In this document: positions 1-41,224 of the stretch, in pieces | Numbering within the stretch: the stretch's first letter is position 1 | Layout of the letters: each line of letters begins with the position of its first letter | Assembly (NCBI GenBank): GCA_030674185.1 | Contig: CM060307.1 | Span: forward strand, 59,499,981 to 59,563,980 | Reading direction: 5' to 3' | Origin: Monoplex corrugatus | Lineage: Eukaryota; Mollusca; Gastropoda; Littorinimorpha; Ranellidae | Length of the DNA: 64,000 bases | Program-made: the position numbers and the translations under genes | Notes under the pieces: generated by a model | Database searches by the model: none | Told to the model about the DNA's origin: nothing | Seen by the model: the letters and a program-made list of their open reading frames with translations, nothing else

Positions 1-1040
1 AGTTGAGAAATTAATATGCTGTAGTTGAGAAATTAATGTTCCTTTATTTGTTGTGCAGCTTTACTTATTTTTCTTTCACATCATTATGGTTGTGGTCTGT
101 TTCTATGTATTGTCAAAAGTTGCCCTCGTTTGATGGAGCTCATGTGACTTTAATTTCTCAAAACGAGAAAAAGTGCATGATCAGTGTTCATATTCATTTA
201 AAAAACTGTAAAAAGCGCATATGTATTCATACATCATTTAAATGGCAGATTTTGGTTTTAATGATTGCATAACAAATCACATTTTTTCTTTGGTGTTTAT
301 TGTACAATGGCTGGTCCTTTGAAAATTACATTATTTTCTTTACAGATGCATGTCTTTTCACTGTGATCCATTTCATTGATGTTTTTAGGCAGGTCAAGAT
401 ATGGATTAACATGATCAAATAAAGTTCATGTTTGAAAATGTTTAGTTTGGTCTGTATATTATTATCATTGTTAAGAAAGCAGTTTTCAAGTTGATGTATG
501 TAATGAAGAAAGTCGTCTATCTGGGCAATATAATATTTCCATTTAAGTTCACACATGTATGTACTATGTATTTTTTTATCATTGAGGATATTCAGAGTTG
601 TCTATGTTCTGTTGTCCATGGAAAGGACTTGATGTGGCTGGTCCTGTCTTTATCAGAAATGCCAAAAGATGTTTGCCCCTGGAGACCACTAGAGGGGCAG
701 GTCTGCTATGCAGATGTATATTTGTGGCTTTGCCACACCATGTTGCATGTGGTTGCTTCTTTGTTTTGTCTCTGGAAGTTTGCATCTCTGATTTACTGGA
801 TGAGCGGTGATATTTGGCGAGAGTACTATTTGTATATGGTCAGAATTCAAAGCCACTATCTTTTCAGTGATGGCCTGTCAAGTACTCACACCAAGTGCTC
901 AAAGCTCATCCAGTAAAGACAAGACCAGCCACACAGCTAACCACTCGACCTGGTGAAGGTCTTGTTAAGAGATCTAAACATTGGCTGAGTAAGGAAACAC
1001 TTTTATTACATAATACCAAGCAAACTAGCAAATGACTCAT
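1..1040. other. Unassigned left flank
   Basis: No convincing coding exon is seen here; the open frames lack family resemblance and splice sites. An AATAAA hexamer lies at 418-423 on the plus strand and could end a transcript entering from the left, but nothing else supports that. Two short inverted-repeat pairs are visible: 633-653 with 913-933 (19 of 21 matching) and 792-805 with 904-917 (14 of 14), so 630-935 could fold as a long imperfect hairpin or be an old palindromic transposon. Confidence 0.4.
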
Positions 1041-2394
1041 TTTGATTTCAAATACATTTTATTTTACATGTCAGTGTTTATAGACTTTCTACAGACTCGG
1101 TGAATAGCAAAGGTCACCCCCCCCCCCTTGTTCTATCAACTACAACAGAATATATGCATTCACGATACCCTTTTCAATTCTGACTAATTACAGACAATAT
1201 AAATATCCATAATACACGATCACAACTTGCTGCACGTGGCAGCATCAACCGCTATCACATAGTCCATCAGCACATCTGCCTCCAACAACATTCATTCCTT
1301 TGCCTGCTGACAGCCAGATCAGAATCAACTTCAACCTGAAGTCCGAAAGCACTGTACACTCATGACACTGAACCTGACCCATTATGAGAATCAGTGCTGC
1401 TTACATGTACCTGCTGTAATTTCCATCTGACCGAATGCACTCTCAGTTTCATTCAGACTAGAACTGGATAAAAATCATGGCCATTTATTAAGAAATGATT
1501 TCACTGAAGGCTAGCAAAACGTTCACACTGTTTTAAGACCAAACTACAAATGCTACATGTAGCTGCAAACAGTCCATTAAAATACACTGGGATGTTAGCA
1601 AAAGCAGTGTTTTCATGTACATAAGTTCAATCACAATAAAAACAATCACAGAATAGTTCTGCAAAATACACAGTTAAAACCCACAGGAAATAATCCACAA
1701 ACAAGAACACCTATTACAGTGAACACAACTCAAGTAAAATCCAAGTATTTATTACAGCACTCAATTCTACTGCAAAAAACACTAACAATTATCAAGCACT
1801 ACTGTTTGAAACGAAGGCATATGCCCACTGAATGTAAAGATAAGAGGAAAATGGGAAATGCCCATATACTTCAGCTAGACCAATCAACTTGCACTCGTTA
1901 CATGTAACAGTCACTCAAGAAATGTACTTGCATTCCAGTAGTAGTTGCACATTTGAAGACAAGCAGACACACGCAAACAATGCAATGTTGCCATTCACAT
2001 GAAATTTTGTGCCATGTCTTGTATGAATTGATAACACACAACACTGCTGGAATGTTTAATAGGAAACTGCAGACAAAAATTCAACTATTACACTTGAAAT
2101 TTTTGTCTTAAGTATTGGACAATATTTCAATATCAAATGAGGTGTAACACATTCACAACAATAATCCTTTCCTACGTTCTACAAAACTATCATAAAAACT
2201 AATTCAGTGTTTCCATTTAATCCATTATATTGAGTGATTAATTCAACAATCTGAACACGTAAAGAACCTACAGCTACTTTCCTCATTGCCAGGGGGATTT
2301 CACTTGAGTTATGCTGAAAGAGTCACTGACCTACAGGAGATTGTTCAAATAAATGGCAACAGTTGTGACAGGTCTAAGAGGCCAAAGACGGGGT
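1041..2394 (-). other. Probable 3' UTR and flank of ATP6V1B
   Basis: This stretch follows the V-ATPase stop codon on the minus strand. Reverse-complement AATAAA hexamers occur at 1748-1753, 1484-1489, 1058-1063 and 1002-1007, so several polyadenylation sites are possible. A 9-base C run starts near 1118. No coding exon is visible. The 3' UTR call rests only on position and these hexamers. Confidence 0.4.
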
Positions 2395-21378
<18,984 letters not shown>

Positions 21379-22059
21379 GTTGATTATGTCTACTGTCATG
21401 TGACTGTCACGCGCAATGACTGCTGTAAAGTATTATCCCAGAGTTGCTTCCCCTGAGATAACCCTTGCTAGGTGTTGGTGAAACACACTATAACTAAGTA
21501 AGTTGTGTCAAGTAAGTGAGAGTTTAGACTGAATGGTTTTAAATGAAAAAGTGAAAATAAGGAGACATTCACGCTCGACACAGTGCAGGAATCATGGTAA
21601 ACCTACTCAGCTGATCGTCTACTCCCTTTGTTCAAGTCATGGCCTTTGGCAGTTTGGGTCAAGTCAGGTCATAGGTTAGGCATGAGGACAGTTGATTTTC
21701 ATCATATTCGTTGTGATGTGTGGACATAGATCAGTCATGAATTGTCTGGTCTCTGACTCATGACTGAAGTTTTCTGAAAGTATGATCATTAACTTTCTTG
21801 GAGTGGATTATCATGGTTCTGCAGTTCGCAGCAGTTACACTTACAGTCACAGTGGGCCTACAAGTTAAAAATGCCTACACACTGTACAAGACTTTGAATG
21901 GTGGTGTGTGAATCAGTTGCACAGATAAGATGATAAACCGAGGCCCATTTTGTGCATCATGTACTTAAAGCATGTAGCAAAATCCTGGTAGAAACACACA
22001 AATAAATAGTCTTGATTATGCTTGATATGTGCACTCAGTTGGAAGTGCAATGAAATCAA
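21379..22059. promoter_or_regulatory. Shared upstream region of two divergent genes
   Basis: Upstream of ATP6V1B (minus) and presumably of the LRR gene (plus), whose first coding exon starts after a spliced leader exon I cannot locate. The M-box-like site is at 21395-21404. No TATA box or CpG-dense core stands out. Confidence 0.35.
21395..21404 (-). promoter_or_regulatory. M-box / CLEAR-like E-box before ATP6V1B
   Basis: Minus-strand GTCACATGAC differs from the CLEAR consensus GTCACGTGAC at one base and contains the MITF/TFE M-box core TCACATGA. It lies 16 nt upstream of the start codon. TFEB/TFE3/MITF are known to drive V-ATPase genes in vertebrates; that it works here is inference. Confidence 0.5.
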
Positions 22060-23075
22060 TTTTCATTGCACATCCAAATAAAGCAGGAGCTATAGAATGC
22101 GAACACCATCGTACAATCAGCTTGATGAGTCATGTAAAAGATTCTTTAAAGAATAATCATGATGAGGACAAGGAACAGAATCAAAAGAGAAATAGCTGAG
22201 GAGCAATGTGGTTTTGTCAAAGGAAAAGGAACTATTAATCCCATATACATTATAAGAACTCTTACAGAAAGATAATTGAGTTGCATGAGGATTTATGCTT
22301 ATAAAATGTTTCGTTGATTATACCAAGACTTTTGATCGGGTAAGACACAAAGAATTGATTAACCGACTAGAAAGGCTCAATGTTAGTGGAAAAGATCTAA
22401 GAATGATAAAGAATATGTATTTGGAGAATGGAAAATGATATAATAAGCTCTTTCCAGAGGGATTAGGCAGGGATGTATTCTTTCACTTGATTTGTTTTCA
22501 CTTTACAGCAAAACCATTCATGAGAAAAGTAAAAGAATGCCCTCGGATAAACGTTGAAGGGAAAATGATAAACAATCTTCATTATGCAGGTAACACTGTT
22601 CTAATTGCAGAAAATTAAAAAGACCTACAAAATCTTGTGAATATAATAGAAAGTAGAAATAAAGGGCTGGAGCTAAATAACAGGAAGACTGAAGTCATTG
22701 TAATCGGTCAAAAACAAGAAGCCCCCTCATGCAAAATAATGGCAAATGGCACCACATTGAGACAAGTTGATAAGTTTACATATCTGGAAACTGTCATTGC
22801 ACCAGATGGCAGATGTATATTAGAAAGAGCCAACAGAATTGGCCAGGCTGAAACACCATTCAAGAAAATTAAAAGCGTTCTGATCAACAAATGCCTGTCA
22901 ATTAACATCAGGAAGAGAATTCTTCAGTGTTTTATAGAACTGATACTGTTGTACAAATGTGAAGCATGGACAGTCGATATGCAAGGTCAGAACAAGATTG
23001 AGGCAGCTGAAATGTGGTTTCTAAGAAAAATATTAATAAGAGTTCCATTGACAGCAAAGAAAACAAACAAGATTC
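22060..23075 (+). pseudogene. Non-LTR retrotransposon reverse transcriptase, catalytic site lost
   Basis: Degenerate frames give ECEHHRTISLMSH, EEQCGFVKGKGT, DYTKTFDRVRHKELI, then NLHYAGNTVLIAEN where active enzymes have YADD, then the C-terminal block VDKFTYLETVIAPDGRC, NRIGQAETPFKKIKSVL, CFIELILLYKCEAWTVD, IEAAEMWFLRKIL. Both catalytic aspartates of YADD are changed. Stops and shifts interrupt it. Related to the copy at 45425-46190. Clade not assigned. Confidence 0.75.
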
Positions 23076-24008
23076 ATGACCATCAGCTCTTTCTCCCCAC
23101 AAAACCCATGGTGATACAAGCAGACTTACAGAGAAAAATGATTTCATTTTTGCAGCTCTGCTTTGAGAGTCCATGTTTAACAGGTGTACAAGAAGAATCA
23201 CATACCAGGAGAGCAATTCAGTCTCACACTGGAACTAAGTAAAATGCCTTCCTTTCAACAATCGCTAGACTACTGTCATGGAAGCACTGCTGTAGTTTGT
23301 CCTCCGAACAAGATAACTCAGAATCACATATCATGTCATTATGTGCTCAGAACCAATCATAAGATTTATTTCAGTGTCAGCATTGTTATTGTTTAGTTAA
23401 TGTATTTATTTGTTTATTATCATTTGAAAATAAACTCATGCCTTTTTAAATTATGAAACTACAATCAAAAATACATAAAGAAATAGAATCAGAACATACA
23501 TTTAATAGTACAAGAGACAGCAATGAAAAATGCTCAAAACTTTGTGGAAAAATTGGTAGATGACAGCAGCAGCCACTTTCTCTTGCTCAATGAAACATTG
23601 GGAAGGTTGTCTACTGTTTTTTGCTGTAAGATTCTTTTTTTCCATTTTTTCTTTGTTGTCTTTTTTCATAAACTGAAAATTTGTACCTTGCTTGATTTGT
23701 TATATTAAATTCATGTTGTGATTCTTTTTGTTGTTGTTGTTGTTGTTGTCTTTTTCTGATTTCTATGTTCTTGAATGTTGGCAATTATTTAGATTATGAG
23801 ATTACAATTTGTTCTTGTTTTTTGTATTATGGGACTGTTTTGGGTCATCTTTTCTTTTTGCTTTCCTTTGTCTTCTATCTTTGTCTCATACTTGTTCTTT
23901 CAATTATGTCACCAGTCATCTTTGACCTTCACAGGGATGAAAGAAACTTTGTATATATGCAGTGATTAAGTCACTTGTAATAAATCTTCAGTTTGTTTGC
24001 TTTCAGTT
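23076..24008 (+). other. Leader intron of the LRR gene, right part
   Basis: After the retroelement the sequence loses similarity to anything I recognise. A TTG run lies near 23729-23749. A good 3' splice site, TTTGCTTTCAG, ends at about 24006, 40 nt before the LRR start codon, so the 5' UTR is probably spliced. Confidence 0.5.
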
Positions 24009-24047
24009 CCAGGGAGCTGATCCTGTCATCGTGATCAGTTCATCAAC

Positions 24048-34714
<10,667 letters not shown>

Positions 34715-35275
34715 TGATTTCCTTTAACATTATCCCCTGTGGGAAAGCCATGGGCTCGTTCAGTACAAATAGCATACCTACCCTCTGGAAATTCTGTGTT
34801 AGAAATTTCCTCTTTTCTGTCACCCTCTTTGTTTCTACCTTGTTCCTTTGCTTTCTGTCATTTCTTCCTATCATTTTCTGCCTTGCTGATCCATTCACCT
34901 GAATGTGTTTGATAAAGTCTTATGCACTTTTTCTTAGGATTGATAAATGGGTACATATATTAAGTGTATTTTTGTTTCTAGGGAAATGTGATATGCAGAA
35001 GCAGTTTAAGGTGATTTATGCTCGTTTTAATATGTTTTGGTGTCCTTAGTTATGTTAAAGTTTGTATTCAGATGTTTTTTAAAAATCTCCTGTGTGATAA
35101 ATTGGACACAACAGTCAATGCCAGGGGCATCTCCTTAGATTATTTGTGTAATGCATTGATATGTGTACTTAATTTTCTTTTTCAATTTTTTTCCTGTTGA
35201 AATATTGTGTATGTTTTAAAACAGTTATAGCCCTGAAATGGCTGTATGCAGTCAGCTGGGCTTTAAACAAAACTA
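34715..35275 (+). repeat. 560-bp dispersed repeat, copy 1
   Basis: Matches 47205-47775 in order: CC(C/T)(C/G)TG(G/A)G then GAAATTCTGTG, TTGCTGATCC(A/G)TTCACCTG, GATTGATAAATGGGTACATA, CTTAGTTATGT, GTGATAAAT, GCCAGGGGC, ending in the dispersed tail AGCCCTGAAATGGCTGTATG and GTCAGCTGGGCTTTAAAC. No coding domain is recognisable; it is probably a 3' remnant of a retroelement. Confidence 0.75.
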
Positions 35276-36079
35276 ATAACAGTATTACCTTTAAAATAAC
35301 ATGTCTTACTTGAGGGCATGAACAGTTTTAGTATTCGCTCTCAGAATTGTTCATTTTTGTTCACAGTAGACCAGTTTAAGAGTGTCAGATAAAGAGAAAT
35401 TAATTGTTATAATATTTCAGACCTGTATTAATGGAAATATGAAAGGTTATCTTTTCTGAATGTGTAAATTATGTATATCTAATGTATGTTGAAACTTTAA
35501 AAAAAAAAAAAGAGTCCTCAGGCAATTTCTGTGCTGTGAGTCCTAGTGCCAATGCTTATCTGTTTACATGTGTGCATATGTGCTGATGTGTGTTAGTGTG
35601 TCCGTGTATATCTGTGTGTTGGTGTATGCGTGTGTGTTTATGTAAGAAGACTTATTTGTAGCATGCATGTGCAGTGCCATTGCTTTTCTTTTCTTGTTCT
35701 ATGTCATAGCATGCTGATATCACTGATCTGTTGTTGGCCTATGTTGGTGTATACTTTTTCTGTGAAATGCTAAGTACCTTGGAGCTTGCTTCTCGGGTTG
35801 TTATACTTTGTAAATTGGCATGATGTTGGTTGGATAGATATTATGGAAGAATTTAAAATGAAGGAATATTAGTCAAGATTCTGTAGTACATTCATGACCA
35901 TTGTTAAGTCGTTCCTTATGTCTATTTTAAATTTGCATTTCCAGAATTTTCAGGTGCATATTTCATGGCTTTGTATCTTGATTAACATTTAGTCTATCTG
36001 TGGATTAGAAAGTGGTTTTTAAGTCCTTTCTCTGCGTTTATTTCATATTGTTTCGTTGCTGTTTCCATGTGTCTGATAC
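35276..36079. other. Nothing recognised
   Basis: AT-rich, no exon or element identified; a 12-base A run near 35500. Confidence 0.5.
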
Positions 36080-36790
36080 CGTAATTCACAGACTGTAGCA
36101 TTGGACACTGGACGTAGTGTACCATTTCACATACCTTGGCCTCACAGCGACAGACACCTTCTCTTTAGTTGCAGAGATTGACATGCAGGTTGGTTATCAA
36201 CAGCCTTCGCTGGACTGATTCAACACGTCTAGTTGAACAGCAAACTGATGATACACTTGAAGATGGTGGTGTAAAGTACGGGCGTCCACATCATCTTGCA
36301 ATCTAGCAGAAATGTGGAGGAGAAAATAACAATATTTGTCATATGCACAGTCTCAGGCACATCTTTGGCATCAGCTGTATGGACTGAATAACAGACGAGG
36401 AAGTCCTCACTGATACCTAGATCCCCAGCCTCTACTACTTGCTACAGCACTGGTGATTCTTGTGGCTGGATCACTAGCGTCCACTGTAAGGTGGATGAAA
36501 ATATCCCCGAAGACCTCTATGGTGAGTTGGCTGATGGCTTCCGATCACATGGGCGTCCTCACTTGTGTTTCAAGGACGTGTACAAGCGAGACATGAAACC
36601 CGTGGACATCAGTGTCAGCAATGAGAAGGACTGCTTCAGTGACCAAGCTCTTTGGAGATAGAAAAATGGATAGAGGAGGAATGAGGCCGAAAAGCACTAG
36701 ACAGCGACAAGGATAAGGCTGCAGTGCAAGGATAAGGGTGCAGTGCCACAGCAGGACTTGTACTTCCAACCCACCCCAGCGTGCAATTCC
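36080..36790 (+). pseudogene. Decayed LINE 3' fragment
   Basis: FHIPWPH-type frames give FTYLGLTATDTFSLVAEIDM in the start, and near the end DLYGELADGFRSHGRPHLCF followed by KDVYKRDMKPVDISVSN. These match the reverse transcriptase C-terminal thumb ('FTYLGSTIS...') and tail ('GRPxLRYKDVCKRDMKAxDI') of a common animal non-LTR element. Many stops and shifts; the central region is not readable. Confidence 0.65.
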
Positions 36791-36985
36791 CTGTTCTCTC
36801 GAGACTGATGGATGTGGTTTAAAATTGATTTAATATGTAACTGCACCAACACAGAAGGATCTGTGAAGTCTGGTCAAAGTACTATTTACTTTATTTTGAT
36901 AATATTTGTTTTATTTCAGAGATATGAAAGTAGGCCTACACTTTAGCAGTGTTATTTCAACTGAACTTTTTTGGCAGGTTGAACA

Positions 36986-37000
36986 ATGACTACAAAAAAG
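36986..37000 (+). CDS. Candidate first coding exon of an unknown gene
   Basis: A 23-nt exon 36978-37000 is bounded by TTTTTTGGCAG and AAG|GTAATATG. Its ATG at 36986 gives MTTKK in phase 0, matching the phase of the next candidate exon. Too short to prove; listed because both borders and the phase fit. Confidence 0.3.
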
Positions 37001-37149
37001 GTAATATGTATAATATGTATATTGTGAGTGAAATATATCCTCAGCTGTCAAATAATTGTATAAACCTGACAATTTTTACTGTGCCAGATCAGATCAAATA
37101 TATATGAAAGTGGAAGTCATATAAACTTTTTACTTCTTTGTTGTCTGTA

Positions 37150-37207
37150 GATGTGTATGTGTGCGTGTGCACATGTGTGTCTGTATGTGTGTGTGTGTGT
37201 GTGTGTG

Positions 37208-37250
<43 letters not shown>
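37150..37250. repeat. TG microsatellite
   Basis: TG tract with one TTG interruption, directly 50 nt upstream of the candidate exon at 37301. Confidence 0.92.
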
Positions 37251-37254
<4 letters not shown>

Positions 37255-37300
37255 TGACAGAATAATAAGATTGTCGACTCATACTAACATGTTTTCCCAG

Positions 37301-37343
37301 ATAAGAAAGGATGCAATGGCATTCCCTCTGCAACACTTAAAAC
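37301..37343 (+). CDS. Candidate 43-nt exon
   Basis: The acceptor has a perfect TACTAAC branch-point consensus about 18 nt before TTTTCCCAG, and the donor is AAAAC|GTAAGT. In phase 0 it codes IRKDAMAFPLQHLK and leaves one base, so a phase-1 exon should follow. Function unknown. Confidence 0.4.
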
Positions 37344-37959
37344 GTAAGTTCACAAATTGATCACTCAAAAAGACAAATCAGATATGGAAAAAATGTTACC
37401 ACGTGAGCAATAAGTCTCTTGATAAGCTGATTCTATAGACGAAATGTTGCTTCCAAATTTACACAAGACAACAAATTCTGGAAAAAAAATTGAAGTACTA
37501 GGCATTCTATTAAAATGAAATCTAAAGAATCGTTACATTTCACAGCAGAACCTGTTCTTTTTATTGAACGAACAAAACTTGACAAAAAAGTGCTGCCACA
37601 TCTTAAATGGGCAAGGAAGGGCATTCACTGTACTGCAGACTGCATGACAGAGGAAGGTCCTTTTTATGTCACGTAGAGATTAACAGAGTATTTTATATAC
37701 TTTTCATTACGCATAAAGATGCAGTTGTGCAATAAAGAAAGATATATAAGAAACTGACAACAGTAAAAATGGGCGGCATCCTTGCATAACATTACGAGCA
37801 TTTAATAGGGCCTCAGGACCCAGCCAGCTCATGGGTTTATGTGCAGGCTTAAGGCATGTGCCATGATCACCATTAACATGGAATCTGTGACGTTAGTGCG
37901 TATGGAATTCGTTCCGAGCGTGGAGACGTCGTCTTGAGAAACTGAAACTGGGAAAAAAT

Positions 37960-38192
37960 AAAGTGGAATTTATGTTTTTGGGAGATTTTATGTATATATA
38001 AGCTTGTATGATATACACACGCGCGCACACACACACACACACACCACACACGCGCACACATATTCACACACAAAGTGGTATTTGTTTTGGGGAGGTTTTA
38101 TGTATGTATAAGCTTGTGTGTATATGTACTCGCACGCACGCACGCACGCACACACACACGCACGCACACACACACACCACCACACACACACA

Positions 38193-38252
<60 letters not shown>

Positions 38253-38270
38253 ACATACACACTGGTTTCA
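37960..38270. repeat. CA microsatellite with a duplicated flank
   Basis: AAAGTGG(A/T)ATTT, then GTTTT(G/T)GG, TTTTATGTAT and ATAAGCTTGT occur at 37960-38013 and again at 38072-38125, each followed by CA/CG-rich repeats; the CA tract runs to about 38264. Confidence 0.9.
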
Positions 38271-40687
38271 AATGAGGACTATGGATAACGGAAAGAAACC
38301 AGAAAAACACGAAAATCGAATCAGAACGCGTATTTAATGTAACGAAAGAAAAGCAACTTTTCGGCCTTGTCCTTTGTCAAACATAAATGTAAAATAACAA
38401 ATAAATAACGAACAACAAACACAAAAACTGGTGTAAAAACATTTTCTCTTGCTCGACGAAATAACAGAGAAGTTAGTTGTTTTTTTGTTTATTTGTTGTC
38501 TTAATGTTTACGCTGAGCAAAGGCTAGTTGACCAAAAATGTGGGCCTGTCTTGTCTTGTTACATCAAATACAACTTCTGATTCAATTTTAGTGTTTTGTG
38601 GATCCTGTTTGTTTGAACGCGGGCGGTCATATTTGTGTTGGATTATAAGTAACGAAAAATGTAATTTTGTGGTATAGAAAAAGAAATTGTTCATTATGAA
38701 TTTGGCGGTGTTAGTAATTGAGTACTTCTGGGGGAAACTTTGAATATCTTCTCAGTGGAACTGAAACTATGAATCATCTAAAGTTTACTGAAAGTTTATT
38801 TCTCTGTGGAATTGAATGCCATAAAAACAATGTTAATGACTTTGCATACTTTTTGCTGAAGGTGTAACTAAATACACGCCAGCTTGAAATAGCTGTTAGA
38901 GAAGAACTTTAAAAAATGGTAAAAGTATTACATCTGTGAGTGTAAAAACTGAAATAGCAGCCATTAGATGAACGATGTAACACAGAGGAATATAACGCAA
39001 GTGTAGGTAGGCTATGAAGCAAACTCACTCTACATTCACATGGTACAATTACGGTCATACTCATTCACAGAAACAGAAACAGAGTATTTTGTGCTCCCGA
39101 ACCAACAAGAACATCACCTAATATTATTATTATATTTGCTCTGGCGCACCTCTCCAATGATTTATGTGCAACTGTTGTTGCTCTGCTATCTATACCATAC
39201 TCATGTCTCTGTCTGTACAGATTTTTCTTTTTATCATAAGGTCAACCATGCTGGTGTAGTTCTGCTTACACTCGTCCTGAATGTTGAAGATAAAGAATAT
39301 CTCTCCGGTTGGTGGCGTGCCACACTTTGGGAGACATAGATTATAATATACACATGGATTTTACATCTATGACTGCATGTTGTATGATTATGTAACTATC
39401 AGTGCAAAAAATCAATAAAAATGGTTACAAAGACAAAGGTTAAGATCAACAAGGAATTCAAATCATTCACACAAAAATATACGAGAGTAGGCAACCCATA
39501 ACGTCTGCACCTTACTCATAACTGCTGCTTTCCGTGTTGATTTTGTTGCTTTGCGATAGCACCGGAGTGTTCGTTCTGGGGCACAAACCTGGGAGACGAG
39601 TATCAAGACCTTGGGCTGTCCACACATCAGGATCCCCCTCCCCCCCCCCTCCCTTGGCCTAACTGATGTAGTCCAGTACGTCTGGCATCAGCTTGGCTGC
39701 AGGAGCTGTTTGAAGGTGGTGCGATTCGCCATGTAATCGCCTAAAGGGCCGCTTTCACAGCCGTTGAAAAGTTAACATCATCTGCCTGGTCCGTTGGGAT
39801 GCCCAGTCCTCATACTTGCCCATACTCAGGGACTGGTTCGTTGGCGGTTGGGCATATCCACACGACGGTGGGACATGAAGATGCACGTTTAGAGGGACAG
39901 ACCTCTTCTGCCTTCACCCGGTGATACCGCCAATGAGGTACCCGGTCGTGCAGTGACAAACTGTAATAATGGGAGATGCTATGACATGTTGTTACAGGTA
40001 CAGTAATGTAGGAGAGGCAACATGGAAGTGAAGTCCTGCTTGGCAAGCCAGACAAGTGTCCGGCTGCGATCCCTGGCACTACATCTGGAAAGGAGTACCT
40101 TTCAGGTACACATCATTTTCATCTGGTGAATGGGGCTTTATTGCACCACCAAGCTTCACCACCGTCTGCCCGATTTTTACTTCATTACTCAAGGAAAAGA
40201 ACTCACAAACCAAATCTGGTGAATATCCACCCACAAACAACTGGGGTATCTTTACCGACGTATAATAGAATGTGGTCAACTCGCGTAAAGAGCTTGAGTT
40301 CTTCGTGCTCCACCTCAAAGTTTATGCATAATATGCAGAATCCAAATGAGTTTGGAGAATAGTTGCTGTAGAACGATTTATAATAGTAATGTTGTCTCTG
40401 GACATGCACGCAAAGCACACGTGCACACAGACACTTACCTTTACATACACCAGAGCATAGATTACTGGCAAACTTCTGTTGTTTGTCAGGATTATTTTGG
40501 ATACTTATCGCTCTTCCATTACATGAAATCTGTGGCAGTGGCGCACATAAAATCGTTAGAGCGTTGTTCTGCTGTCTTTGGAAAAACTGAAACTGGGCTG
40601 AATTTCTTTATCTAGGCCTACACAATTTGTAAATGTTCATGAATTATTGCTTCACTATCTTTTACATTAACACAGACAGATACAGAC

Positions 40688-40726
<39 letters not shown>

Positions 40727-41224
40727 CATACACATGAACGATGCACGTTTATGTGTATGTGTGTGTATGTGTTAATGTGAATATTAATCATTCTGTTTTT
40801 CAGAGGAGAGAGAAAATTCTTTTTTCCAGAGGGAGAGACAGAGAGAGAACTTCCTGACTGATTACTAACCCCATTTCACAACTGACAATGTAATCGCACG
40901 TGCTATCGCTTGAATTCCTGTATGTGAGTTCAGACTGAACACTAGCTTTCAGTTTTGGCCAATGTTACATTTTGGGGACTTGTCGGACCATTTTATTCGA
41001 TTGTTTAATCTTACGTTGAAGTTCGGCAAATGGCGGCAGCACTGAGTGGACTTCACCAGCAGTATTGTTTATTTCTTTATTTGTATATTTTTTCTTTTTG
41101 TCATGTAGCAAAATGACTACGCTGTTGTAAAAGCTTACTGCTTAATAAAATCCGAAAACAGCAATCAGAACAAGAATCCGTTGACCGTGAACTTTGGTGG
41201 ACTGAAAAGGTATGTAATTTAGTC
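38271..41224. other. No gene recognised
   Basis: 3 kb without a supported exon. A C-rich run at about 39631-39653 and a GACA repeat near 40690-40722 are the only notable structures. The frames near 39820-40080 resemble no family known to me. Confidence 0.5.

Noticed and set aside
491..916. 141-codon plus frame
   Set aside because: No resemblance to any family, no splice or promoter support, overlapping open frames on the other strand.
39810..40079. 89-codon minus frame, possible exon
   Set aside because: No recognisable family and no convincing splice borders.
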